Shown piece by piece: positions 51,501 to 60,900 of a DNA stretch of 64,000 nucleotides (positions are counted from its first letter, which is position 1; each line of letters begins with the position of its first letter). A model generated the notes under the pieces. It had not been told where the DNA came from and did no database searches. It saw only the letters and a list, made by a program, of their open reading frames with translations. The translations under genes and the position numbers were made by a program. Source of the DNA: Gemmatimonadota bacterium (GTDB lineage Bacteria; Gemmatimonadota; Gemmatimonadetes; Gemmatimonadales; GWC2-71-9). The stretch spans positions 83,764-147,763 of the forward strand of contig JAZKBR010000001.1 of assembly GCA_040388535.1 (NCBI GenBank), in the 5' to 3' direction.

Positions 51501-54244
51501 CCCCTCACCCGGTTCCCTCGCCCTCCGAGCGCTGCTATACGGCGCTCCTCCGACTCTACCCGGCGCCCTTCCGACGCCAGTTCGGTCAGGACATGCGCGA
51601 GCTTTTTCGTGATCGCTGGCGGGACGCACGGCGATTGCGGGGCACGCGCGGCGTGGCAGGACTCTGGTCCGGTGTCCTTCCCGACCTGGTCGGCAGCGCC
51701 GTTCGTGAACACGGCAGCCGGCTCCACGAATGGTTCAACGGGCAGCTGATTCCCCAGCCAACGACTCGGTCGGTGGCAACCTCCGGAGACTCGATGTTCG
51801 AGACCCTGCGCTACGACCTGCGTCATACCTTCCGGATGCTCCGGAAGAGCCCGACCTTCACCGTGGTGGCGGTGCTCGTCATCGCGCTCGGGAGTGGCGC
51901 CGTCACGACCATCTTCAGCGCTGCGAACGCCTTGATCCTGCGCCCGCTGCCGCAGGTCGCCGAACCTGCTCGGCTCGTGGACATCACGCGCACCGAGGAA
52001 CATGGCAGCGGGTCGATGTCGCCATCGTACCCGTTCTATACCCATGTCCGGGAGGAAGCGCGCACCTTCGACGGCATCGCCGCGTGGGCCATGGTACAGC
52101 TCACGGTGAGCACGGGTGGTCAGGGGACGGCGACCTTCGCCAACGTCGTTTCCGCCAACTACTTCACGGTCCTTGGAATCCGGCCTCAACTCGGGCGCTT
52201 CTTCGTCGCAGACGAGGACCGCACGCCGGGGGCGCACCCCGTGATCGTCCTCAGCGACGGCTTCTGGCGCCGCCGTTTTGGTGCCGACCAACACGTCGTC
52301 GGTCGATCCGTGATGGTAAACGGTAGCCCATATACGGTGGTTGGCGTGGCGCCCCGAGCCTTCAGCGGTGTCTATCCCGTGATCCGGACCGATGCCTGGC
52401 TGCCATTGATGATGGCGCCACAGCTTGGCCGCGGTCGGGAGGCACTGACCAGTGCCGGCTCTGGCTGGCTGACGCTCTTCGGGCGGCTGAAGCCGGACGT
52501 GTCGGTTGCTCAGGCGCGTGCCGATCTGGTGACCATCACCAAGGGTCATCTCGAGGAGGAGCCGAAGGACTTCCAGCAGATCGCCAGCGTCTCGCTCTCG
52601 CGACTGACCGGGTTTCCAGCCGATGCGAGTGGCGCCATCTTCGGTTTCATCGCGCTGCTGCTGGCGATCTCCGCGCTTGTCCTCGCAATTGCCAGCGTCA
52701 ATGTCGCGGGGATGCTGCTTGCACGCGCCACCACACGGAAACGCGAGATGGCGGTCCGAGTCGCCCTGGGCGCGGGGCGGCGGCGCCTCGTCGGCCAACT
52801 CCTCACCGAAAGCGTCGTGCTCTTCCTGGCAGGAGGAGTCGGCGGCGTTCTGATCGCGCTCTGGACCACCAGTCTCTTCAGCCGCATCCCGCTTCCGGCC
52901 GAAGTGCCGCTCGTGGCCGACCTCGCCCCCGACCTGCGGGTGCTTGCATTTGCGCTCGGTACCTCCCTGATCACCGGGCTCCTCTTCGGGATCGCACCGG
53001 CGCTGCAATCGACGCGGCAGGATCCCGCGGCGGCAATGCGCAATGACACGGCCGGCGCTGGCTCACGCCATTCGTGGCTCAGGAACGGCCTGGTCGTCGG
53101 CCAGATTGCGGTCGCGTTGCTGCTGCTGATGTCGGCGGGCCTCTTCGTCCGCGCGCTCGATCGCGGGCAACGAGTCTCGACCGGCTTCGAGACGGCCCAC
53201 GTGGCGACGACGCCGCTCGATGTGGAGACCTCGGGGTACGACGAAGCACGCGCGAGGGCCTTCTACGACGAACTGAAGCTGCGGTTGCTCGCCATGCCGG
53301 GTGTCACGGCCGTGTCGTACAGCCGCTGGGCCCCCCTCACCGGTTCCTCGGCCGGCACCCGCATCAGCATCGAAGGGTACCAGCCAGACCCGCGGGAGTC
53401 GCGCGGCGGTGAACTCGACATCAACTTCGGAACGGTTGCGCCAGACTACTTCACTGTCTTCGGCGTTCCACTGGTGGAGGGACGTGCCTTCCTCGCGTCT
53501 GACAACCCGACGGCGCCGGGGGTTGTCGTTGTCAATGAAGCGTTCGCGAAGCAATACGGGCACGGTACCAGCATCATCGGCCGGACGATCGAGTACGAGA
53601 AGCACAGCCTCAGCGTGATCGGTGTCGTGCGCAATGCCAAGTATTCCTCGCTGAACGAACCGCTCCGCCCGTTTCTCTATTTCGCCGCCGCGCAGCAGTG
53701 GCGGGCGGGCACCAACCTCTATGTGCGGACCACGGGCGACCCGGCGGCGCTTGCACCGGTGATTCGCTCGACCGTCCTTGCCATCGACCCGTTGCTGCCG
53801 GCGCCCGACGTCATCACGATGGATGTCGCCACCAGCATCGTGCTCTTGCCGCAACGCGTCGCCGCGACTGTGACAGCCGTGCTCGGCATCCTCGGCCTGG
53901 TGCTCTCCGTAGTGGGGCTCTACGGCGTCGTCGCTTACACAGTGAGCCAGCGAACTCGCGAGATCGGGCTCCGCATGGCGCTGGGGGCCGATCGCGCCAA
54001 CGTCCTGCGCCTGATCCTCGGCGACGGCATGCGCCTCGTCGCCATCGGCGTGGCAATCGGAATGTTGCTGGCCGTCGCCGCCACCCGAGTGATGACGAAA
54101 TTCCTCTTTGGGGTCAGCCCACTCGATCCGCTCGTTTTTGCCCTGATTCCGATCGGCCTCGGCCTCGTGGCACTCTTCGCGAGTTACCTGCCCGCGCGCC
54201 GGGCAGCGGCAACCGATCCGCTGGAGGCGCTGCGGGCGCTGTAG
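51497..54244 (+). CDS. Duplicated MacB/FtsX-type permease (ADOP family)
   Basis: 915 residues. A cytoplasmic N-terminal domain (RLYPAPFRRQFGQDM) is followed by two MacB-like periplasmic domains each bordered by FtsX helices: helices near 130, 385, 435, 490 and again near 545, 790, 845, 880. The motifs FRMLRKSPTFTVVAVLVIALGSGA and RTREIGLRMALGA are diagnostic. No ATPase gene is adjacent. Export or signalling function unknown; PadR-controlled. Confidence 0.88.
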   Translation: MTPHPVPSPSERCYTALLRLYPAPFRRQFGQDMRELFRDRWRDARRLRGTRGVAGLWSGVLPDLVGSAVREHGSRLHEWFNGQLIPQPTTRSVATSGDSMFETLRYDLRHTFRMLRKSPTFTVVAVLVIALGSGAVTTIFSAANALILRPLPQVAEPARLVDITRTEEHGSGSMSPSYPFYTHVREEARTFDGIAAWAMVQLTVSTGGQGTATFANVVSANYFTVLGIRPQLGRFFVADEDRTPGAHPVIVLSDGFWRRRFGADQHVVGRSVMVNGSPYTVVGVAPRAFSGVYPVIRTDAWLPLMMAPQLGRGREALTSAGSGWLTLFGRLKPDVSVAQARADLVTITKGHLEEEPKDFQQIASVSLSRLTGFPADASGAIFGFIALLLAISALVLAIASVNVAGMLLARATTRKREMAVRVALGAGRRRLVGQLLTESVVLFLAGGVGGVLIALWTTSLFSRIPLPAEVPLVADLAPDLRVLAFALGTSLITGLLFGIAPALQSTRQDPAAAMRNDTAGAGSRHSWLRNGLVVGQIAVALLLLMSAGLFVRALDRGQRVSTGFETAHVATTPLDVETSGYDEARARAFYDELKLRLLAMPGVTAVSYSRWAPLTGSSAGTRISIEGYQPDPRESRGGELDINFGTVAPDYFTVFGVPLVEGRAFLASDNPTAPGVVVVNEAFAKQYGHGTSIIGRTIEYEKHSLSVIGVVRNAKYSSLNEPLRPFLYFAAAQQWRAGTNLYVRTTGDPAALAPVIRSTVLAIDPLLPAPDVITMDVATSIVLLPQRVAATVTAVLGILGLVLSVVGLYGVVAYTVSQRTREIGLRMALGADRANVLRLILGDGMRLVAIGVAIGMLLAVAATRVMTKFLFGVSPLDPLVFALIPIGLGLVALFASYLPARRAAATDPLEALRAL

Positions 54245-54250
54245 CAACAC

Positions 54251-54285
54251 TGATGGATCATGGATGATGGATGATGGATGACAGA
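54251..54285. repeat. Heptamer array TGATGGA, left arm of an inverted pair
   Basis: Five 7-base units, three exact TGATGGA, beginning six bases after the permease stop codon. Complementary to the array at 54382-54444. Confidence 0.9.
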
Positions 54286-54301
54286 TGACCGCTGCGGGGT
54301 C

Positions 54302-54381
54302 TGTCACACTGAGCGGTGCCCAACGGTGAGCATAGTTCCTTCGACTGCGCTCGCCGATGGCTCGCTTCGCTCAGGATGACA
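54302..54381. repeat. 80-bp element with inverted ends, enclosed by heptamer arrays
   Basis: The left end TGTCACACTGAGCG and the right end CGCTCAGGATGACA are inverted repeats matching at 12 of 14 positions. The inside is GC-rich with an internal TTCGACTGCGCTCGCC-type half palindrome. No open reading frame. It looks like a miniature or REP-like intergenic element. Confidence 0.65.
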
Positions 54382-54444
54382 TCATCCATTATCCATCATC
54401 CATCATCCATCATCCATCATCCGTCATCCGTCATCTGTCATCCG
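54382..54444. repeat. Heptamer array TCATCCA/TCATCCG, right arm of an inverted pair
   Basis: Nine 7-base units. The TGA stop codon of comM (54440-54438) lies inside the last units, so the array forms the last codons of that gene. Confidence 0.9.
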
Positions 54445-55970
54445 TCTTTCCTATCCAGCACCCGATACTGAATCGCCTCAGCGACCTGCGCCGGTCCGAT
54501 CTCGTCGACCTGCTGCAAATCCGCCAACGTGCGCGCGAGCTTGAGCACCCGATGGTAGGCACGCGCTGAGAGCCCCAGACGCTCAATCGCGCCCTTGAGG
54601 ACCGCCTCGGTGGCCGCATCGATACGCACCAGCTTCGCCAGTTCGCGCGGCCCCATATGGGCGTTGGCATACAGCCCTGGCAATCCGCGGAAGCGCTCGA
54701 GCTGCCGGACGCGCGCGGCCTCCACGCGCGCGCGCACCGTAGCGCTGCTCTCCGCCGGTTTGCGCGTGGTGAGGTCGCCATAGGCCACCGGTGGCACGTT
54801 GAGATGGATGTCGACGCGATCGAGCAGCGGCCCGGAGATGCGTGACAGATACTTTTGCACCGTGAGTGGCGGACAGAGGCAGGCACGGGTGGGATCACCA
54901 GCGTGTCCGCACGGGCACGGATTCATCGCCGCGACAAAGAGGAATCGGGCCGGATAGCCGAGCGTCATGGCGGCTCGAGAGATGGTGACGTGGCCATCCT
55001 CTAGAGGTTGTCGCAGGACTTCCAGGACATTTGGCGGCAGCTCCGCCACTTCATCGAGAAAGAGCACCCCGTGATGCGCCAGGGAAACCTCACCGGGCCG
55101 TGGGATCGCCCCGCCGCCGATGAGCCCGGCGTAACTCACCGTGTGATGTGGGGCACGAAACGGCCGCCGCGTGACCAGCGCCTGCCCCGGCGGCAGCAGC
55201 CCGGCCACCGAATGAATCCGCGTGACATCCAGTGCTTCGGACAGCGTGAGCGATGGCAGGATGCTCGGCAGCCGGCGCGCGAGCATCGTCTTCCCCGCTC
55301 CAGGTGGGCCGATCATCAGGATGTTGTGGGCACCGGCAGCCGCAACTTCGAGCGCGCGTTTCGCCGCAGCCTGCGCTTTCACATCGGCGAAGTCGGCTTC
55401 AATCGGCGGGGCATTGCGCATCAGTTCGGCGGTGTCGGTTCGGACTGCCGGCAGTTGCTCCTCGCCGCTCAGGTGACGGCAGACATCGAGCAGCGTGCTT
55501 GCCCCGCGCACCGCCACCCTGTCCACGACCGCCGCTTCGGCAACGTTGCCCGCAGGCAACAGAATCTCGGTGTAGCCGAGCGCACGAGCCGCGAGCGCCA
55601 TCGGCAAGGCGCCGCGCACCGGCCGAAGATCGCCCTCGAGGCCGAGTTCGCCGAGGAGGAGAGTTTGCTCGAGCGATTCGGTTTCGAGCTGACCACTCGC
55701 GACCAGGATGCCGATGGCGATCGGCAAGTCGAACGCGCTGCCGCGTTTCTGCATGTCGGCCGGCGCGAGGTTCACGGTGATCCGGCGCAGCGGCAGCTGA
55801 TAGCCGCTATTCGCGATGGAAGCGGCGACGCGTTCGCGCCCCTCCTTCACGGCACCAAGCGGTAATCCCACCGTGGTAAATGACGGCAGTCCGTTGGCGA
55901 TATCGATCTCGACGTCAACGGCAAGCGCCTCGACGCCGAGGACGGTGGCAGAGCGGATGCGTGCGAGCAA
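54438..55970 (-). CDS. comM: YifB/ComM family Mg-chelatase-like AAA ATPase
   Basis: 510 residues from TTG 55970; LARIRSATVLGVEALAVDVEI is the family start and no ATG precedes it in frame. N-terminal Lon-like domain, then AAA+ with Walker A GPPGAGKT (221-228), GVLFLDEVAELP and the zinc-like set in NPCPCGHAGDPTRACLCP. ComM is a DNA branch-migration helicase in natural transformation. The stop codon lies in a heptamer array. Confidence 0.92.
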   Translation of the reverse strand: MLARIRSATVLGVEALAVDVEIDIANGLPSFTTVGLPLGAVKEGRERVAASIANSGYQLPLRRITVNLAPADMQKRGSAFDLPIAIGILVASGQLETESLEQTLLLGELGLEGDLRPVRGALPMALAARALGYTEILLPAGNVAEAAVVDRVAVRGASTLLDVCRHLSGEEQLPAVRTDTAELMRNAPPIEADFADVKAQAAAKRALEVAAAGAHNILMIGPPGAGKTMLARRLPSILPSLTLSEALDVTRIHSVAGLLPPGQALVTRRPFRAPHHTVSYAGLIGGGAIPRPGEVSLAHHGVLFLDEVAELPPNVLEVLRQPLEDGHVTISRAAMTLGYPARFLFVAAMNPCPCGHAGDPTRACLCPPLTVQKYLSRISGPLLDRVDIHLNVPPVAYGDLTTRKPAESSATVRARVEAARVRQLERFRGLPGLYANAHMGPRELAKLVRIDAATEAVLKGAIERLGLSARAYHRVLKLARTLADLQQVDEIGPAQVAEAIQYRVLDRKDG

Positions 55971-56063
55971 TGCGGGGCTCCCGGCGAGGAAGCCCTGATG
56001 GTCTCATGGAATCGTCGCGGGAAGGATCACAATCGAACGCACGGGGTGGCGCCCCGACGCCAC

Positions 56064-56327
56064 TCAGTCGCCGGCAAGCTCCACGGCGCGGAGCGCGCGG
56101 CGCACCCGCACTTCGAGCGCCGGGAGATCAGTGGGCTCCCGACGCACCATGGCGATGTGATCGAGAAGGGCCTGCTCGAACGCCGCGTGCGAGGCACATC
56201 CCAGGCAGTCGCGCAGGTGGGCTGCGATTTCCATCATCCGTTCTTCGGGAAGTTCGCCGTCGAGGTACTCCCAGAGATTGCGCGCGACGGTTTCGCAATC
56301 GATTGGCCGCGGTGAAGAATCAGGCAT
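56064..56327 (-). CDS. Zinc-finger anti-sigma factor
   Basis: 87 residues. Zinc motif Cys11...H-L-R-D-C-L-G-C (His and two Cys around 37-44) as in ZAS/RsrA-type anti-sigma factors. Entirely cytoplasmic; no membrane helix. Its start overlaps the stop of the ECF sigma gene, its likely partner; release may depend on thiol oxidation. Confidence 0.85.
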   Translation of the reverse strand: MPDSSPRPIDCETVARNLWEYLDGELPEERMMEIAAHLRDCLGCASHAAFEQALLDHIAMVRREPTDLPALEVRVRRALRAVELAGD

Positions 56328-56895
56328 CGGCCGTCTCCGGTGAAGCGCCGCGGGCGAGCCCGAGGTCGTGGGCGTGCGCGAGCAGGCTCGCCTGAATCAT
56401 TCGCCTGGCCCGGAAGAGCCGCGACCGGACGGTGCCCCTCGGAATGCCGAGCACCTCGCTCGCCTCTTCGTACGAGAGTTCCTCGAGGTCGACCAGCACC
56501 AGGATGCTGTGATGTGGCTCGGGGAGCTCGTCGATGGCACGATGGATCGCTGGTAGCACGTCGAGACGTTCGTAGACGTCGGCGAGTCCCTGCGCCTTGG
56601 CGACATTGTGTTCCTTGACCGCATCGAGTGCGTCGAGATCGCCGTCATCGCTGTGGACCACGCGGCGCCCGCGACGCAGCCCGGAGAGAAAGCTGTTCCG
56701 GCAGATCGCGAAGAGCCATTTGCGGGCATCCCCAACCCGATCGAAAGTGTGCCAGCTCTGGCGGGCGCGCAGATAGGCATCCTGCACCAGGTCATCCGCA
56801 TCGGCCTGATCCCGGGTCAATGACAGCGCAAAACGAGCGACCGCCCCGAGGTGAGGCAGTGCCAGCGTTTCGAACTCCTCGGTGACCTGGTTCAG
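56320..56895 (-). CDS. ECF-type RNA polymerase sigma factor
   Basis: 191 residues if begun at the CTG at 56895; the first standard start, TTG 56820, gives only 166 residues and removes the conserved beginning EEFETLALPHLGAVARFALSL of sigma region 2. An in-frame TGA lies further upstream with no ATG, GTG or TTG in between. Region 2 (ADDLVQDAYLRARQSW) and region 4 (LEELSYEEASEVLGIPRGTVRSRLFRAR) are complete. Pairs with the zinc anti-sigma factor downstream. Confidence 0.85.
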   Translation of the reverse strand: MNQVTEEFETLALPHLGAVARFALSLTRDQADADDLVQDAYLRARQSWHTFDRVGDARKWLFAICRNSFLSGLRRGRRVVHSDDGDLDALDAVKEHNVAKAQGLADVYERLDVLPAIHRAIDELPEPHHSILVLVDLEELSYEEASEVLGIPRGTVRSRLFRARRMIQASLLAHAHDLGLARGASPETADA

Positions 56896-56969
56896 GAATG
56901 ACCCCGGAAATGGTGCGATGCTGGTGCCTGTGGATCAACTGCCGGCCTGGGCGGAAAGTTCCTTCGGCC

Positions 56970-57524
56970 CTATGGCAGCTCTACCCCGAAGAGGGCAAGC
57001 CATTTGTGGGCCTGATCCAGCACCTCGCTCTCGCGCTGCATCCGCAGCTCCGGCGTCACATCGGCGAGTGGGATGAGGGCCTCGTCAGTCCAGACCAGAA
57101 TTCGGTCGGCATCGAAGGCGTAGCCATCGTTGGGCTGCATCACCACGCGGACCTCGCCCTGGACGAAATAGAACAGCGACTCGCGCATCATCCGGCCGGA
57201 CTCGTCGGGTTCCGTGACCAGAAGCTTTCGCGGCACGTTGTCCTCCAGCCAGAGCGTCAGCCGGCGCGGTTCCTGACCAGGCTCGGGGGCAAGAGTTGTG
57301 TCGCGCTTGGTGAAGTCGGCCGCGGCACCATCGATATCGGCCATGGTGCGGCGCATGATCAGCACCACCGACGCGGTATCGCCGGGGGCGAGTTCACTGA
57401 ACGATGTGGGGATCTGTGCTGCGGGGATGCTGCGGGAGGAGTCCTGCTCCAGTCCGGGTGCCGGAGCCGACTGGCTCCGACACCCGGACAGGATCACACA
57501 AAGAGCAACGGCCTTTCGAATCAC
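56970..57524 (-). CDS. Lipoprotein of unknown function
   Basis: 184 residues, GTG start overlapping the stop of the next upstream gene (GTGA). Lipobox ILSGC (Cys15). Beta-rich mature domain (RRLTLWLEDNVPRKLLVTEPDESG, LFYFVQGEVRVVMQPNDGYAFDADRILVW). No family recognised. Between a Spy-like gene and the ECF sigma unit. Confidence 0.6.
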   Translation of the reverse strand: MIRKAVALCVILSGCRSQSAPAPGLEQDSSRSIPAAQIPTSFSELAPGDTASVVLIMRRTMADIDGAAADFTKRDTTLAPEPGQEPRRLTLWLEDNVPRKLLVTEPDESGRMMRESLFYFVQGEVRVVMQPNDGYAFDADRILVWTDEALIPLADVTPELRMQRESEVLDQAHKWLALFGVELP

Positions 57525-57922
57525 ATGCCGCCGGGACGCTGGCGGGCAGCACGCGCGGCCTGCACCGAATCGAACTTGGTGACCTGCGCGCCAGTCAGGA
57601 TCTTCTTGAACTCGGCGTTGAACGAATCGCGCGCGTCGGTGTTCTTCTTCATCGAATCAGCGAAACCCGGTGCGTCGCGCATCGCCTGCATGTCACCACC
57701 CTCGCGCAGCTTGGTCATCCACGCCGTGACGCCGGCGGTCTTGGTGTCGTAGGCCTTCTTCAGGTCGGTGGCCTTGGCGACCTGCTCGGGGGTGAGCGAA
57801 TACATCGTCGTCATCTGCTCGACGTTGATGCCACCCATGCCGCGACCCTGACCACCACCCTGCGCCGCGAGCGGAGCAACAGCAACGCACAGCATGGCCA
57901 GCAGTGCAAAACGGGACTTCAT
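57521..57922 (-). CDS. Spy/CpxP-like periplasmic protein
   Basis: 133 residues. Signal peptide ends at PLAAQ; Gly/Met-rich linker (GQGRGMGG); then a helical domain containing LTPEQVAKATDLKKAY, an LTxxQ-type motif of Spy/CpxP chaperone-like proteins, and a helix ending in DSVQAARAARQR. Family assignment tentative. Follows the large kinase gene by 69 bases on the same strand and could be its target or partner. Confidence 0.6.
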   Translation of the reverse strand: MKSRFALLAMLCVAVAPLAAQGGGQGRGMGGINVEQMTTMYSLTPEQVAKATDLKKAYDTKTAGVTAWMTKLREGGDMQAMRDAPGFADSMKKNTDARDSFNAEFKKILTGAQVTKFDSVQAARAARQRPGGM

Positions 57923-57991
57923 AGCGAAAACTCCGATGTGAACGTGTGGACCCGCTGAAGGCCGGGAATCGGCCCCTGAATCTCGTCCTTG

Positions 57992-60900
57992 CTACGCTTG
58001 GCGGGGTGGCGGGGTTGAACCGAACCGGATGGAGAATATCGCCCCCGCCCCGGACCCGCTGGCCACCGAGATCTGCCCCCCCCACCCTTCGACCAGCCGT
58101 CGGACGATGGCCAGCCCCAACCCCGTCCCGCTCGTCGTTGTGGAAAAGGTGGGCTCGAAGATCCGGGGCAGCTGGTCTGCCGGGATCCCCCGCCCGTTAT
58201 CCCGGACCTCGAGCACCCCCGGTGCAAGCCGGAACACCAGCTCGGTCGCCCCCGCCTCGCGGGCATTGTCGGCGAGGTTGAGCAGCACCTGCACCAGTTC
58301 TTCCTCGCGGGCGACGACCGTGAGCTCCTCGTCGCCCTCGATCCGCAGCCGGATCTCCCCGCCTCCGAGTTCGAAGAGCGATGCGAGTTCGGTGATCGCG
58401 CCGCGGACTGCGATCAGCCCCGGTGGCGCGTCGGATCGCTCCGGTGGGGCGCCGTACCTCGCAAAGGAGCGGGCGATCTTGTCGAGTCGCTCGATTTCGC
58501 CGAGCAACCGCTCCGCGGTTTCGTCGACGATTCGAGGAAAGTCGGGGTGCGCATCGCTGCGAATCCGGCGAAGGTGTTGCAAGCCAAGCCGCATCGGGGT
58601 GAGCGGGTTCTTGATCTCGTGCGCGACCTGACGCGCCATCTCACCCCAGGCAACGATACGTGCCGCACGGGATGCTTCGGTGATATCAGTCAGGGCGAGC
58701 ACCAGTCCGCCATCAGCAAGCGGGGCCAGCGTCGCGGCGAGTCGACGTTCACCGATCTCGAGTTCCCGGCTCTCGGCGTCGCGGGTGGCCGGGCCGAGCA
58801 ACCGCTCGACCCCATCGCGCAACAGTTGACTGCCGGGTGGGAGTTGTCCGGTCAGTGACACGCCCACCACGATGTTGCGACCGAGCAATTCTGCCGCCCG
58901 CGGATTGGCCTGGATGACATTCCCTTCTGCATCGACACCGATCACACCCGTCGCCACCGTAGCGAGGATCGCGGCAGTGCGGGTCCGCCCCGCCTCCAGT
59001 TCTGCTTCACTGGTCTGGAGGTCGAGTTCCATCTGGCGGATCGCGCCGAAGACCGGTGCAAACTCTGCCGGCACATCTCCCACCCGGGGCGGCGCCTCGC
59101 GACGCCCGATCGCCAGTGCCGTGCGTTCGAGGACGCCGATCGGCTCACCGAGCGCGCGCGCGACGAATCCTGCCATGGCAATGGCAGCAAGGGTGCCGGC
59201 AAGCGACGTGAGCAACAACAGCAGGGCCAGATCGAGCTGCTCCGTTGCGAGGTTGCTGTCGCGCCCGGGGAGTGCCGCCGCAAGCAACGTCCCAGGTACC
59301 CCCGGCGTCACCGTAGCGGCACGCACCCGCAGTCGCCCCGAGGGCAGCCCTGTCGCCAGCGCTGCGGCATCTCCCCCTGAGGTGGTGCGCAGCGTCGGAT
59401 CCACCACCGGCGGAAGGAGCCCAAGCTCCGGCAGCAGCGAAGCACTCGAGACCAGCAACCGGCCATCGCGGTAGATCGCGAGTTCCGCATCAACGGAGTC
59501 GGCGACCGCGGCCAGGGCAATGCGTGAAGGCGCCCGTTCTGCGGCGAGCTCGAAGCCGCCAGCCACCTCGACATCCTTGAGTGTGGTTGCGACCTCGGTT
59601 GTCCGGGCGCGCGTCGCCTCGCTGCGGATTCGCAGCACCGAGTAGAGGGTGAAGAGGGCTGCGGGAACGACGAAGAACCCGGTCAGCGTCACCGCCAGCG
59701 TGCGGCGATACGATTGCCGCCAGAGCTTCGGCGAAATGGCGGGGTCGTCGCCGAGCGCCCGCTGGAGCGTCACCCATAACAGAAAGAAGAGCATCACATT
59801 GAGGAGTACCGCGAGTGCCGAGCGCACCGCGAACGGTCGTTGCGACGACATCTCGATCGAGACCCCGATGAGCTGGGGCGCACTCCCCGCCGTATCGCGA
59901 CGTTCGGCACGAAGAAACCGGCCGAGCCGGCGAAAGCCGACTGGGTGCGGCCTGCCATCGTCGGCGAGCACGCGCAACGCGTAGCTCGGCTCATCCGGAT
60001 TCCGCCACCCCACGACTCGACCAAAACGCGACGGTGCTACCACGCGTGAGCGCGGTCCGATCGTGACCGTGGCAATCGTATCGCGGGCCAGGGGAATGAC
60101 GAGGACTTCGTGATGTCCGACATCGCGCGCGATCCCGCTGTGATGCGGCATCGTATCGTTCGATTGCACCAGCGGCCGCAGGTCGCTCCAGGAAAGGTTC
60201 AGCGAATCGAGCGCAACATTCTCGAGGATGTCGCCGGTGCTGTTCCAGAGCGCGAGATGTACCGGCACGCCATCCTGCGCCAGTTGTGACCCGCGCCACG
60301 CGGCATAGAGACGATTCAGGCGAGTCGCGTGAGCCGCTTTCGCATCGGCGCCGAAGCGCACGAGCGATGCGACGGCGGCGCTGTCGTGACCAGTGGTCAG
60401 TCGGTTCAGATCATCGGTGGCCAACGAGATACGTCGGTCGAGTGAGGTGGACCAGGTGGCGAGTGCAGCCAACGTGCCCGCTGTGGTGGCGATCGCGATC
60501 AGCCGCGCGCGTGGCGTGGTGCGCGGGAGGAAGGCGGCGAGCGGCAGCAGCCAGAGCGGCCGGTACCACGCTGCCCACACTCCCCGTGGCAGCGGCAGGC
60601 TCCAGCTCACCCAGCTGGTCGATGGCGTCCAGGCAATGATGCCGATGGCCCCGACCACCACGGCGGCGCAGGTCGCGATCGCGCCCCACCGTATCGACGC
60701 GCGATGATCGTCCGGGGTTCGCAGCGGCGCCGTCGCGACGACCAGCAACGCGGCCGTCGCCAGGGCGAGTACCGCTTCCCAGCCGAACCAGGTGAAGAAG
60801 GAGCCGGCGTCCGCCTGCGGCACGATCGCGTCGGCCGCACGCAGCACGAGCAAGGGTGCCGTCGACAGCAACAGCAGCGAGGCGATGAGACCGACCGGGC

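Noticed and set aside
51386-54307. Two long minus-strand open frames (540 and 414 residues) opposite the permease
   Set aside because: Both are shadows of the duplicated permease, which has clear FtsX/MacB motifs.
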